From the NCBI GenBank assembly GCA_023630585.1, contig CM042560.1:7907501-7971500 (forward strand): a stretch of DNA of 64,000 bases, read 5' to 3'. Positions 23,236 through 36,059 of the stretch are shown here, piece after piece. Every line of letters starts with the position of its first letter. Position 1 is the first letter of the stretch. Source of the stretch: Cranoglanis bouderius. Lineage: Eukaryota; Chordata; Actinopteri; Siluriformes; Cranoglanididae. Made by a program: the position numbers and the translations under genes. The notes beneath the pieces are model-generated. The model was not told the origin of the DNA. It did not search any database and was given only the letters and a program-made list of their open reading frames with translations.

Positions 23236-24890
23236 TCGAGGCCCAGCTCCATCACACTATTGTTGTTGTTTTTTTTTTGTTTTTTTTTGTTTTTATTACA
23301 TAATATCAGTGTGATAAAGCGGCACAGTGAACCCCCATAAACACTTCCTGTCTGTCCTGCATTATTGCAATGAGGAAATTCTCTCTTGGTGCTGAATCTT
23401 GTAACATAAAGATCCTTCTTCTCATTGTAAATCTGTGGAATCTAGCATTTACATCTGCACTGTCATATTTCACATTTTTGTCATGAACTGTACCAAATAG
23501 CTGTGCAGGAGGGGGATTGCCTTGAGGCTCCAGTTGGGAGGCTGTCTCAGGAGAATCTGCTCCTTGGCCTTGTTTTAACGAGGCTGCAGGAGAAAGAGCC
23601 ATATTACAGCAGACTATCTGGTGCAGTCTGTGCGCAATTTCTGATGGTGACAGAAAAACAGGACGTAAAGTGATACTCAGGGACGGCTGGAACACTGCGG
23701 ACTGTTGAAACGGACAGAACTATTGGCAGTAGCACCGGCTGGTGGACAGAAAGAAAGAAAGACGGAGCTTTTTTTTTTTTTTTTGTTCCTTTTTTCTTTT
23801 GTGTAGATGTTGTTTTTTGGACTTCCACCCAGAGACGTCTGGCATCAGCGAATCCCCTCGTGAAATCCTGTCACTCATTGCTGTGCTTTTGCTGTGCCAT
23901 TGTAAAGTGTAGTGATGATGCTGATGCCTTCTACTAACATCTGTGGTGTCCTCAAGAACAAGATAGGCTTTCTCATTTTTGATAATCTATGTGTTTGAAA
24001 AGACCATGCTCTTCTAGGGCATCTGTTGATCTTTTTTTTTTTCTTCTTCTTCTTCTTCTTTCTTTTTTTTTTTTATTCTGTTGTCCTTGCTGTATGTTTC
24101 AGTCAAGTCGCTGCACTTCTGTTTTGTACATAGAATGCACTAGAATGCACATTTAACACATTTATTGTTTTATTTGCCTTTACTATTTATTTGACTTATT
24201 CGTGAACTGATTTAGCTATTTTTTAATTAATAGGGTGCTGAGTCACGATGGGCATATAGATGTGTTTATTTATTTGATGGCTTATTTATTCGCATTAGAG
24301 ACATGCGAACAGACCATTCCCCCTCTGACAGCAGAGTTTGGTCACAAAGAGCTGAGTGAACAGTTCTCATCAGGACATGCACCTTACAATCTAATGTTAT
24401 TCTTCTTATTATAAAGCATGTATTTGTATGAACCTGGATATTACGATAAAGTATGTGATTCCAACATGTGGGTAATATGTTTTTATTGGATAGTTCTTCA
24501 TTTGCATACCACATATACAGACACAGAACAGGGTGGTTGATGCGTATTTACTTTATTCTGATTTCCTCATCATACATATCACGGCAATGAGTTAATTCTT
24601 CATCCTTCCTCCCTCCTGTCCTCTCTTGCCCACTTTATTCACCTACATATCATCCCCTCCCTGTGTTTTGACCTTTGTACTTTCTTCTTCCCAAGTTCCT
24701 CTCTCATGGTTTGGCTCTGCGTGAATACAGAAGGATCTTTGACGTAGATTCCTTAAGAAATTGTTGTTTCTTTTTCAAAAGGCAAAATGTTAAAGATCTC
24801 TTCCACTTTGGAAGCAGTGCTCATGTTTCAGATAAGCTGTGTTTAGAGTAATGATAAAAAGCACAGGATATGAAGGCTGGACCTTATGGT
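23236..24890. other. Space between convergent TMEM198 and desmin genes
   Basis: T-rich tracts near 23265-23295, 23768-23784 and 24030-24075. Probably 3' UTR of TMEM198 in part. No coding evidence; the minus-strand open frame at 23306-23695 matches nothing. Confidence 0.4.
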
Positions 24891-24896
24891 TTTATT
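24891..24896 (-). terminator. Candidate desmin poly(A) signal
   Basis: AATAAA on the minus strand (TTTATT on the plus strand), 45 bp after the desmin stop. This would give an unusually short 3' UTR. Further TTTATT copies at about 24.55 and 24.63 kb are alternatives. Confidence 0.4.
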
Positions 24897-24940
24897 GAAA
24901 CTCCTTGTGGGTTTTGTGGTTCAGCTCCTTAGGCGAAGCT

Positions 24941-24982
24941 CTACATGATGTCCTGCTGGTGCTGTGTAGACTCACTCACCAC
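24941..24982 (-). CDS. des: Desmin exon 9 (C-terminus)
   Basis: 42 bp after acceptor TTACAG, encoding [13 protein letters not shown] and stop TAG. The mammalian end is EVL, so the last residues differ while the VVSE..Q pattern is kept. Confidence 0.88.
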   Translation of the reverse strand: MVSESTQHQQDIM

Positions 24983-25782
24983 CTGTAAAAGGCAAAACAG
25001 TGCAGAGACGTGAACATGTGAGCCCATGCTTTTGAAAAAAAAAAAAAAAAGCATGTCATACACAGTTTATTAAATGAAAGTGTATAAGGACATTGTTCTC
25101 TCTAAGCTCCGCACGTGTGTGGTCATGCACTTCTGGTGATGCTCCCATGCAGTCCGTGCAGAACGCAGATGCAAAAATATATATATAAAATAGTTACAAG
25201 GGTCTGCCTAACAGAAATTGGTTTTGCTCAGTAAAAAAAAAAAAAAATAAATAAAATAAAATAGAGGAAATATTGACATATGTTAACATCTTTAGTATTG
25301 CAGGTGTCATAAAAAAAAATTTTAAATCACCATTTGTTTTTGTTTTTTTTATTTTGCAATAATGCCACTCTTACATTTGCAGATGCATTTATCCACATTC
25401 CTCACTTTCATAACTTGCATACATTTCCTATTAATTTCAGTAGTTACTCAATTATAAGTTGCCATATTAAAGAGCTAAGCAGTTAAGGACTCGAGCTCAG
25501 CAGTGGAATTAAAACTCATAACCCTACTATCACCTTAAAAAAAAAGCATTTGTTAGTTTTTGTACCAAACTACGACTGCTAATCACCTTGATTTAGTTAT
25601 AACCAGGCATAACTGTTCCATGCACACCGATTTGTATGAGTTTCTAGGAATTTGCTGTCATGAGAGCATGCTGTGATTGTTAAATATTGAATATGCTGGA
25701 GCCATACACACACTTCCTGTTTTCCTCTTGTATAATGAGATAGTAAGAGTGAAGCTACACTACTGCTGTGAGTACACTTTAG

Positions 25783-25823
<41 letters not shown>

Positions 25824-27220
25824 TGTGTTTGCATGGCAGGAAAAATCGCAGTTCAGTTCTGACAAGTCGAGACATGCTGTATGACAATATCTTTAAAGAA
25901 GCATGTTTGGCATTGAGGTTGTGTATATGTGGGTGTGTGTTATACCTCGCCATCACGGGTCTCGATCGTCTTGATGAGCACTGTTTTCTTTGAGTGCATT
26001 TCAGAAGCTCGTTGTTGGTGCTCTGGGCTGGTCTCTGTGTAACAGTCACACGTCACCACAATAAGCACAATAATCTGGTTTTGAGGCCAATTTTTTATAT
26101 CTTAAAGTAATATACATACTTTAAGATAAATATCTGTCTCTCTGACATTTTATCCTACTGTCTACAGTCAATTAAACATTAAATGTTGAAGCGTTAACAT
26201 TAAAAAGATTTGGACCAAGATTTTACAGGCAACATCTCGTACATGCAACAAACCTTTCAAATAAAATACAATAAAAAGACCACAAATTTCTCACAGTGTA
26301 ATACAGCCACAAGGTTGTGTAACAAAATTAAAAGGTTATGTTTTGTAGAATGCAATTTTTTTCCATCTGATTTATCAAAAGGTGTGGAATTTCTATGACA
26401 GCAGTGGCGACAGGTTTATATTAATGACCTTATTGTAAAACACTATCGTTTCTATAGTACCAACTCATTTGCAAGGTGTTGTTGGGTGGATGTTCCACAT
26501 ATTAAAAAGAAAAGAAAAAAAAAACGGATTTAAAAGATGTTATTGAACAAAGATAAAATTTCTAATCGTTTATATGGTAAAGCTTTCTGTAATGAGATAT
26601 TTATTTAACATTTATGGAAGGAGTCTCCAGTGTCGGTGCTTTGTAACAGTCAGTCTTCCACAATGGGAAAGTCTTCAGGACGAAGAACTTCGTGCTTTCC
26701 TGTGCTTTCCAGAGCTTTCTGTTTTCTTCTCTTTTCAAGCTGCGTTTTTGTCTTATTACTTCACGAGCAAGAAATAGAGAGCCTGGTTAGGGAACTGCTG
26801 TTTATAGTAAATGCTCTATAATGTACTATATAGTATAACTGGTTAAAAATAGGATAAAAATGTCCTTCATTATTAAATTTAAAGTTGCTGTAGTATAAGA
26901 GCAGTGAAATGCTTTGGGATGTGCTGTTATGGGAAATGAATAGGTGGTAATGCCGTTGAATTTCTGTTCAATACTGTTGATTATTTCCCTGTAACATGGA
27001 TACAAAAAAACCTCCATAAGAAGAGCTGTGGTAAGACTTTCGTTTTTTTTTTTTTTTTTTAAATGTCTGTCTCATTTTAAAGCCTTGTAGTTTTGAATTC
27101 TCATTATGTAGTCAGAAATTATTTACATGTTTATTGAACAAACGGAACTGCCGCCATTAAGCTTTCATTATGTGTGTTTCTTTTCATCTGTCTTTCCATT
27201 CTTTTCTCAGAGACAAGTAA

Positions 27221-27304
<84 letters not shown>

Positions 27305-28605
27305 TAAACCTCGCCTCTGGCTTGCTCATTGGGCATAAATTCATAAATTTAAAATCTATGTCCTGAATTTATATATTTCTGTAAAGCTGCTTTGGGACAA
27401 TGTCCATTGTTAAAAGCGCTATACAAATAAACTAAACTTAAACTTAAACCAAGTGATTAGAGATTTAGTTGAAAAACACCAGCGTGTTAATGTTCACTGT
27501 TGTTTGTTCATGCAAAGATTATTTAATCTAATATTCTAGACTTCTCAGCTGCCGTTCCTCACACCTTTCACTCGAGGTTACATTTGGTTTGGTCATTAAC
27601 ATCATATGGACAACAGTGGCTCCAGATGAACAAAGCGTTGTAACCAAAAAAATAAGGTCAGTTAAGCCAAGTTTTTCCTGTTTTTTCCCCTCTTACCTCT
27701 AAAGCTAATCGTGGAGTAGGCCTGCATGGGCAGTGTAATCCTGTTGGAGAAATTACAGAGACATTCAAAAACAAATTGTATGTAATATAAAGAACTCATA
27801 TTAAATTGGGTGACTGTAAGGCTTAAAGAGGGTCACGATGACAATTTTAACAAAACAGTATATGCATTATTTATTTTCTTGTCTATTTTTTATTATTAAA
27901 ATGAGTGGATGTGAAAGAGGCTCCAAATGATTAGTTAATACTTTTATAGAGCCTACTTTCTTTGTGTTAGTGGATTGTCCTAAATTCATTTTAACACCTT
28001 TACAAGGATATTATAAAACTTCTTGTGAATGGATTTGTCCAAGGTCAGAACAAGAAAAGAGAGAGAAAGATCAGCCCTCCTACTTCCTTTCAGACAAACC
28101 CAGCTCCTACCTGCTCTCTTCTCCCTCCAGCAGCTTCCTGTAGGTGGCGATCTCCACATCGAGGGCCATCTTGACATTGAGCAGGTCCTGGTACTCGCGC
28201 AGGTGTCGCGCCATTTCATCCTTCATGTTAGCGATCTCAGCCTCCAGTCGAGCAATTGTGTCCTGGAAGCCGGCAGCCTCGCGTCCATGTCGGTCCTCCA
28301 TGTCATGCATCTGCCTCATCAGAGACTCGTTCTGAGAATCAGAAAGAGCAATGGCATTCACTAATGCAGAGGTATGACTGTTGCAGATATTATTAATGAG
28401 CCATGTTATAAACGCACCGTGCCCTTTAGTGAGTCAATCTCACAGGTGTAGGACTGAATCTGGTGTCGGTACTCCATGGTCTCCAGCTTGGCCTGCTTCA
28501 GGGCTTCGTTGTTCTTGGATACTGCTTGGTTCAGATCTGACACCTGGGGGTCAAAAACAAAAGGGGAAAAAACAAATTTTTCATGCAATGGTGCCCTGTT
28601 TAAAA

Positions 28606-28640
<35 letters not shown>

Positions 28641-30406
28641 AAAATAAAAATTTAATTCTCTGCTCAGGTTTTAATAATTATTATTTCAATAATTTAATAT
28701 ATTTTAATAATGTGACTAATACTAAAATTATTCATGAATCAACATGAAATTACATTATACACTCACCAGCCAGTTTAATAGGAACACCTGTACACCTGCA
28801 CATTCATGCAATTATCCAATCACCCAATCATGTGGCAGAAGATACAGGTCAAGGGCTTCAGTTAATGTTCACATCAAACATCAGAATGGGGGGGAAATGA
28901 GGCTGGGTTGAGTATTTCCGAAACATTGTGTATGAAGATCTCCTAGGATTTTCATGCACAATATTCTCTAGAGTTTACACAGAATGGTGCAAAAAAACAA
29001 AAAAACATCCTGTGTGCGGAGGGCCTGCAGGCTGAAAAACCTTGCTGTTGCGAGAGATCAGAGTGAATGACCTGAATGACCAGCCTGGTCTGAGCTGACA
29101 GGAAGTCTATAGTAACTGTCTCTTAACTCAGAATGGTGTGGAAAAACAAAAAACATCCAGTGAGCAGCAGTTCTGTGGGCAGAAATGCCTTGTTGATGAG
29201 AGAGGTCAGAGTTGAATGGCCAGAATGTACCAAGCCAACAGGAAGCAGCACGGCGACTCAAATAATCACTCCTTACAACCGTGGTGAGCAGGAAAGCATC
29301 TCAGAATGAGGTGAATGGGCTACAATAGCAGAAGACTACATCGGGTTCCACTCCTGTCAGCCAAAGAACCAGAATCTGAAGCTACAGTGGCTCACTAAAA
29401 CTCACCTGCTGAGTTGTACAGCTGTTCCTATGGATGGTGAGTGTATATAATGTGTAAATCATTTTAATCTGAAAGTAACAAGGTGAAATAAAGGCGTTAT
29501 ATGTTGCTAGTCTTTGGATTTTAGTGTCTCTCTCATTCCCTTCATCTCTATTTGGACTACATCATTCCCCAAACTTGTGAACAGTTTTTGCGTCTGTTCC
29601 CAGAAACATTGTTTATATTGCTATTAACTGAGATAAAATATTAAAATGTTGAATTTTGTTCTCGACTTTTCATTACCTTGGACTTGTACCAGTCTTCGGC
29701 CTCGGAGATGTTCTTGGCGGCGATGGCCTCGTACTGAGAACGAATGTCTCTCAGAGCACCAGTCAGATCAGGCTTGGACATGTCCATCTGGATCTGCACC
29801 TGAGTCTCTTGCATCTGAGCCTGCAGCTCACGGATCTCCTAAACAGAAAGAAATGAAGAGATGAGTTTGTCATCACATCACAAACACACTCTTTTGCATA
29901 TCTACATGTTTTACTCATTATAATTGGATATACTGTACTATTCTTGAAAGTTGCACTGCAGTCTTCAGGAATAAATACAGCTTCAGAATTACATTCCAAT
30001 AGGACTGCACAGTCAGTATTATTTTAATTATTTAGCTAATTGGCTCATAATTAATGATTACTGCATCTAATGCACTATGTTTTAACTCTGTATTTGATTG
30101 CATACTGTGGTGGCAGATTTATCAGTCTAATTTTGTACATTTTGTTTAGCATTTAAAAGATTAGAACTCAATGAGACAGTCTTAATTTGATTAAAAGATT
30201 TATACATGTGAAAGAATAAAGGCTTATAAAAGAATTAATGGGAGAAACCTTTTCTGCTGATTTAAAATGATAAATTGAATAGCATAATAATTTTTTTCCT
30301 ACATTTTAGATTATAATATTTTGATATTTAATATAATTGTAGCCATCATAGTGCAACATTAGTGCTCTGTTCTAATAAACACCTGCTGCTTAGAAGAAAC
30401 ATTCCC

Positions 30407-30498
<92 letters not shown>

Positions 30499-32135
30499 TA
30501 GGTTGATCTGACCTCCTCATGGATCTTCTTGAGGAAGGCGATTTCCTCTTGCAGAGTTTCGATGCGTCTCTCCAGGTCCAAGCGGGCGAGGGTGGCTGCA
30601 TCCACATCCTGTTTTCATAGAACATTCAGTGTCATTTTCACTGAATTATTGATTTCATATTTTTATGTTACACCATATACACTATACTAATAATTCTAAT
30701 GATGGAAATTCCTCAGTGAGTGTTTGCGAGCCAGACTTACAGCTCTGAATGCTGCAAGGTTGTTCTCGGCATCCTCTCTCTGTGCAATCTCCTCCTGAAG
30801 CCTGCAGTCAGAGACAATACACAGATCTTAAAAGCCACTTCCTTCTTTTCCTTTTATAGAGACAGGAGCGTTCTTGCTCATCCAACTGGAACTCCATCCA
30901 ACTGGACGCCAAATATGTCTTGATATTTAGTCCTGAGTAGGCAAAAAACTGTGTGGTGATGTAAACTCTATGTCAACAACTGCCTTTATTAGTCAACTAA
31001 GGAGTGTGTTATTTTATAATGAGGAAGGCAAGACCAGAGCAAATGCAAAGTGCCCATGAAAACATGCTACGCCTACACTGAGAGAGCTATAATTCCTTTT
31101 CCACATTCAAAAGTGAAAGTTAAACCCTCTCGTGTGTTTGCTGCTCTCTCATCAAACTGAACTGCAGAACTAAGCAGCAGGAGCTCAGGGCCCTATGAAT
31201 ATAAATGCGTTCTGACACAGACCTAACCTCTGAGGGCATTCACGTGACTGTTTTACAGACAAAAATAACCAGGTTTCGATAAGCTAATGACTCTTCTGAC
31301 CTCTTAAAGTCACTGGCTCTTCTAAAATAGACTTAAGTGTCATCTACAGTAACACTACAAAAACAGACTGTTGTCATTTTCTCAGCGGTAGAGGAACCAT
31401 ACTGGTGCATTGTCAAACACGTGGTGTATATGTTGTGCTCTTCATTCATACTCTGCTTTGGCTGCTGTAACGGTATCTATCAATCTAGTCCATCTATTTA
31501 TTCCGATATATCTAATTTATCTTCTGTAACGAAGTGGATTTACTAACCAATCCTCACCTGAGTTTGAGTTTCTGCAAGTCATCAGCCAGGTTGTCCCGCT
31601 CCACTTCAACTCGGGACCTCTGATTGGTCACGACCTCTATCTGGCGCCTCAGCTCCCTCATCTCCTCCTCGTAGAGGTCAGCAATGCGTGTTGGCTCTCG
31701 GCCCCGCAGTCGCTCCACTTCCACCGTCAGAACCTGGTTCTGCTGCTCAAGGAAGCGCACCTTCTCGATGTAGCTGGCGAAGCGGTCGTTCAGGTGCTGC
31801 AGCTCAACCTTCTCGTTGGTGCGCGTCTGCAGGAACTCCTGGTTGAGGGCATCGGCCAGACTGAAGTCCAGTGTCTCACCCAAGCCGGCGGCATAGGAGC
31901 GGGAGATGCCTGCTGAAAGAGCAGGGATGCCATAGGAAGACGCGCGGTAGCTGGTATAGCCTGGTGATGAAGCTGATGTCTTGGTGACCTCGTAGACCCG
32001 TGAGCTGACATGTGAGCCTCCGGAGCCACGGCCAAGCATAGAAGAGCGGGTAATGGGGGCTGTGGTGAAGCCGGGCCCACCGAAGGCGCGACGGTATGAG
32101 GAGGACTGGGAGGAGGCGTAAGAGGCGCGGCTCAT
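24941..32135 (-). CDS. des: Desmin, muscle intermediate filament protein (9 exons, 472 aa)
   Basis: Nine exons on the minus strand (31558-32135, 30741-30801, 30513-30608, 29677-29838, 28418-28543, 28111-28331, 27697-27740, 25946-26034, 24941-24982) join into 1419 nt, 472 codons plus stop, with GT-AG introns and consistent phases. Exon sizes 61, 96, 162, 126, 221 and 44 bp are those of type III intermediate-filament genes. Residues 1-107 form the Ser/Arg/Tyr-rich head. The helix-initiation motif [19 protein letters not shown] is at 115-133 and the helix-termination segment ending [11 protein letters not shown] is near 404-414. The tail has KTIETRDGE followed by VVSE, the desmin signature that separates it from vimentin. 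Human desmin is 470 aa. It polymerises into filaments linking Z-discs, desmosomes and nuclei in muscle. Teleosts can have two desmins; which copy this is cannot be decided. Confidence 0.97.
25785..25821. repeat. (GT)n microsatellite in desmin intron 8
   Basis: About 37 bp of GT repeats. Confidence 0.9.
25946..26034 (-). CDS. des: Desmin exon 8 (tail)
   Basis: 89 bp encoding the split Glu430 and 29 residues ending [14 protein letters not shown]. It is 6 bp longer than the 83-bp mammalian exon, two extra residues falling in the HQQRAS region. Confidence 0.9.
26395..27010. repeat. Interspersed repeat copy A (desmin intron 7)
   Basis: Shares ordered blocks with 36060-36600: ATTTATGGAAGG, CTCCAGTG, a TCTTCAGGA block and CTTTGGGA.ATGCTG. 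The spacing is similar and divergence substantial. It resembles a common fish MITE; I cannot name the family. Confidence 0.55.
27222..27302. repeat. (CA)n microsatellite in desmin intron 7
   Basis: About 81 bp of uninterrupted CA repeats. Confidence 0.95.
27697..27740 (-). CDS. des: Desmin exon 7 (tail start)
   Basis: 44 bp encoding [14 protein letters not shown], equivalent to the human INLPIQTYSALNFR segment. Acceptor CAACAG, donor GTAAGA. Confidence 0.9.
28111..28331 (-). CDS. des: Desmin exon 6 (coil 2 end)
   Basis: 221 bp encoding residues 342-414 plus two bases of Arg415. It ends with the helix-termination segment [18 protein letters not shown]. The preceding intron is only 86 bp. Confidence 0.96.
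28418..28543 (-). CDS. des: Desmin exon 5
   Basis: 126 bp encoding residues 300-341, [12 protein letters not shown] through CEIDSLKGT, within coil 2. Acceptor CCCCCAG, donor GTGCGT. Confidence 0.95.
28602..28650. repeat. (AAAT)n microsatellite in desmin intron 4
   Basis: Tandem TAAA units over about 49 bp, starting about 60 bp from exon 5. Confidence 0.9.
28757..29452. mobile_element. Internally deleted Tc1-like element in desmin intron 4
   Basis: The left end TATACACTCACCAGCCAGTT and the complement of the right end TATACACTCACCATCCATAG are inverted repeats, both continuing to AGGAACA. Interior CAGAAGACTACATCGGGTTC (near 29327) matches the Tc1 family seen at 17.0-17.6 kb. A block near 28980-29105 recurs diverged at 29130-29250. 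Confidence 0.8.
29677..29838 (-). CDS. des: Desmin exon 4
   Basis: 162 bp encoding 54 residues (246-299), from EIRELQAQ to EDWYKSK, spanning the end of coil 1B, linker and coil 2 start. Acceptor TTTAG, donor GTAATG. Confidence 0.95.
30410..30497. repeat. (TG)n microsatellite at desmin exon 3 donor
   Basis: About 88 bp of TG on the plus strand, i.e. (CA)n in the transcript, starting 15 bp inside intron 3. Confidence 0.95.
30513..30608 (-). CDS. des: Desmin exon 3
   Basis: 96 bp encoding 32 residues starting [20 protein letters not shown]. The donor is GTCAGA, weaker than usual, and a (CA)n microsatellite begins 15 bp into the intron. Confidence 0.95.
30741..30801 (-). CDS. des: Desmin exon 2
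   Basis: 61 bp, read on the minus strand from AG|G to GCT|GTAAGT. It encodes [20 protein letters not shown] of coil 1B. The length is diagnostic for type III intermediate-filament genes. Confidence 0.95.
31558..32135 (-). CDS. des: Desmin exon 1 (head and coil 1A/1B start)
   Basis: 578 bp starting at ATG (complement of 32133-32135) with [10 protein letters not shown] and ending at a GTGAGG donor, splitting the codon of Arg193. It encodes the head domain and the rod start. An in-frame open stretch continues upstream to 32300 but has no better start. Confidence 0.96.
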
Positions 32136-32208
32136 TTTGGAAGGACGGAGTGGCCACACGCCCTCACACACAAGAGAGGAAAGAGGACAGGAGTGTGGGG
32201 ACGATGAG

Positions 32209-32227
32209 CAGCTGTGGCTATTTGTAG
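32209..32227 (-). promoter_or_regulatory. Candidate desmin core promoter: E-box and TATA/MEF2-like element
   Basis: CAGCTG E-box at 32209-32214 and CTACAAATAG (minus strand) at 32218-32227, one mismatch from a MEF2 site and TATA-like. They lie 74-92 bp upstream of the start codon, a plausible spacing for a short 5' UTR. No transcript evidence is available. Confidence 0.35.
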
Positions 32228-32299
32228 AAGCCAGGCCCTCTTTGTGGATCCCCCTCCCTAAAGGCTTTTGGACAATCCCATCTCTCTCATCCCCTCCCA

Positions 32300-34239
32300 T
32301 CCCATACTTTTCAACCTCTTCCTTTCTCCAGTCTGAACCTTCTCTATCTCAAACATCTTCCATGTTTTACATTGTGTTGCATTCTCTGCTTTTCTCGTGC
32401 TCTGTAGTTGTCCCTTGGCTCTTGTCAGGTGTGTAACCAGCTAGCTTTCAGTGCAGAAATATACAGAAGATAATATCATCAGGGTGAGAAAAAAAAATAA
32501 AAAAATGTATGCACCATATAAACCATCTTCTAAGACAAGATCAGCCTGTTTTATTGGCGTATGATATAATTTTGCCTAGCCCAGGATAAATCATTTCATA
32601 ATTTCCTAGTAATTATTATTATTTTGGACAGGCTTGCTTGATTCAGATTGCCAACTTATATCATTTTGTTTCTCATTCCCTTAAAAGGATTACTCAGTGA
32701 TTTCATGTGACAAACCACAGTTTGTCATCTGGATTTTTAACGAGCAAGAACATCAACATCCCACATCATGCTATTCTGATGTTCTGACATCATAGCATGT
32801 GGATGCACCAGTTGTATCTTAGGCAGGCTCATTCTTACATTGTTAAGGCAGAGCTACTGAATACTACACTCAAGGCTGATGGTGAGGTCTATTCGACCTG
32901 CCTTAAAAAGGAAAGGCATGAGGCAGAAAAGAAGTATGATGTGTGTCTCCGAGAAGAGCGAGATTCATGCTCCTCGGCTTCAGAATCTGTAAACACAGGG
33001 CGCCGCTAATTATGTCACTTGTCATGATGCATCTATGGATGATGACCTCACCTGAGAGGGAGTGAAGATGTGCAACAGCGCTGGGCTCAGAGGTCAAGCG
33101 AGATACCCGCAGAAGCTCAGTTCTGATGCTTAGGAATTCCACTCAAGGAGTGCCAATCTGGAGCCATCAGCGTGCGTATTTAATCCAGTTTTAATGCCAA
33201 TGGCAGGTTCAGTGTAATGTTCAAATAAGGTTGGACCAGCCAATAGGAACAGTTTACCACAAGTAATAGTCTATTTATAGGCATTCAGGGATAACACTTT
33301 GGAATTACGTCGTTACTAAGACTTCTCTGGAAGTCTTCAGGCAGAGACAAAGATCAGAAGTGACAGAGGATGTAAACTGGCTCTCTGTCTTTCCCTCCCT
33401 CGATCTTTCTCTCACCTCCCCCTTCCCTTCCATCTCTTTCTTCTGCTCTCACCTCTATATAAGGTAGAGCAAACTTCTTATGTTTAACTTCCACAGATAC
33501 AGAGGAGGTCCCTGTGAGAAACATAGCAGGGTTGCCGAATTTTTCAATGTTAAAATGTTTAAAATATGGAGTATATGGGAGTAAACCATTCAAGATTCAT
33601 TTCCTAAATATTCGTACTTAAAAATCAGGCTGCATGCACATAACCTTAAATTGTAAATACAGTATGTATATATGCATACCCTTGAAGCAAGTCACACAAC
33701 ACTTCAACTGATAATAAATCACTATAACTTACTGTATAATAACCACCAATAAGTAAGTCTGCACACACAGGTTAGACCTAGCAGCTTGTTTTGAGCAGTT
33801 TTAGACATACAGTACCTTTGTTCAATTATATTCAGAAGGTGTGTTTCTCGTCACTAGCAAGGTGTACACAGTAGAGCTAATATCATTAACTAGGGTTTCC
33901 AAGTTTCAACAGCATTTTCAGCCCAACTACACCTGAAAAAACACCCCAAAGGCCTGAAATTATCCCAGGAAATTTGGCCATTAGAAATTGAGGTGTTTTT
34001 CTTCCTTTTCTCAGCTTTTGTGTGGGGAAACAAGGTCACTGTGGTACACATGCATTTCTTATGTACAAACATTGTCTACTCCAGAAACTCTCCCAACCCG
34101 TGCAATTTATCTTACACTAGGATATTTTCTGTTCATCACAGACACACTGTCTGCATTTACACGTTGCGTTTATTTGAAATTTCACTCACTTTAAGATTTA
34201 TTAGATTAGATTAGAAACTAAATTTCAGTTTCAATATCC
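32300..34239. other. Desmin upstream region, no second gene seen
   Basis: Contains the MEF2-type site and E-boxes listed separately. No coding signature. Confidence 0.45.
33271..33280. promoter_or_regulatory. Perfect MEF2-type site upstream of desmin
   Basis: CTATTTATAG matches the MEF2 consensus CTA(A/T)4TAG, 1.14 kb upstream of the desmin ATG. E-boxes CACTTG (33016-33021) and CACCTG (33049-33054) lie about 220-260 bp nearer the gene. The mammalian desmin enhancer, also close to -1 kb, depends on MEF2 and MyoD E-box sites; equivalence here is inference. Confidence 0.5.
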
Positions 34240-35330
<1,091 letters not shown>

Positions 35331-35343
35331 TATCCAGCTACGC

Positions 35344-35397
<54 letters not shown>

Positions 35398-35398
35398 T
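35344..35398. repeat. (AAT)n microsatellite
   Basis: About 18 AAT units. Confidence 0.95.
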
Positions 35399-35681
35399 CC
35401 AGAAAATGAAAGACCCTCAAAACTTCAGAACTTCATACTCATTTATATTGAGAAGTTTCCATCTACCAAGCTATACATCCTGTCATAACTATTAGCTGCC
35501 TTATGTTAACATTATCATGCCACATTTGGCTGGTCTTCATGAGGAAAACTGCTTTTTTATGGTTGCAAAAACAAAAAAACCCCCAAAAGGTGTACTTTTG
35601 GTTACTCAGGTTAAGGTTAGACTTACATTTATTTGTAGATTTAGCTGCATTAATAATTATTTCCGTGGAATAGTATGCAAA

Positions 35682-35683
<2 letters not shown>

Positions 35684-35739
<56 letters not shown>

Positions 35740-35740
35740 G
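35684..35740. repeat. (GT)n(GA)n microsatellite
   Basis: About 35 bp of GT followed by 22 bp of GA. Confidence 0.95.
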
Positions 35741-36059
35741 CGGTCATGTTTCTAAACATTCCATTGCAGCCAGGCAACAGAATGTAAACAGACATTCACA
35801 TCCTAATCTGCAACTGTGTACTGGTTTATTAAAGTTGCCATGTCACGGGTAACACACTGCTTACAGCAGGGTTACACAGGCTCCTGTAATCAAGAATAAA
35901 CTATTAATCTATTTTTATAAGCTTGTAGACAGGCTGTAGTGACATAGTATTTTCTGCCCTTTTACCTTCAATCAACAGTCCATCATTAGATAAAGTCATA
36001 AGCTTAAATGTTCAGCACACAACCTGGAATCTAACTCAGTTCTGGTATTCCTTATACAA

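Noticed and set aside
23306..23695. 129-codon minus-strand frame between the two genes
   Set aside because: No recognisable domain, no splice context and likely within the TMEM198 3' region.
31790..32157. Alternative frames in desmin exon 1
   Set aside because: They overlap a clear desmin frame and have proline-rich, motif-free translations.
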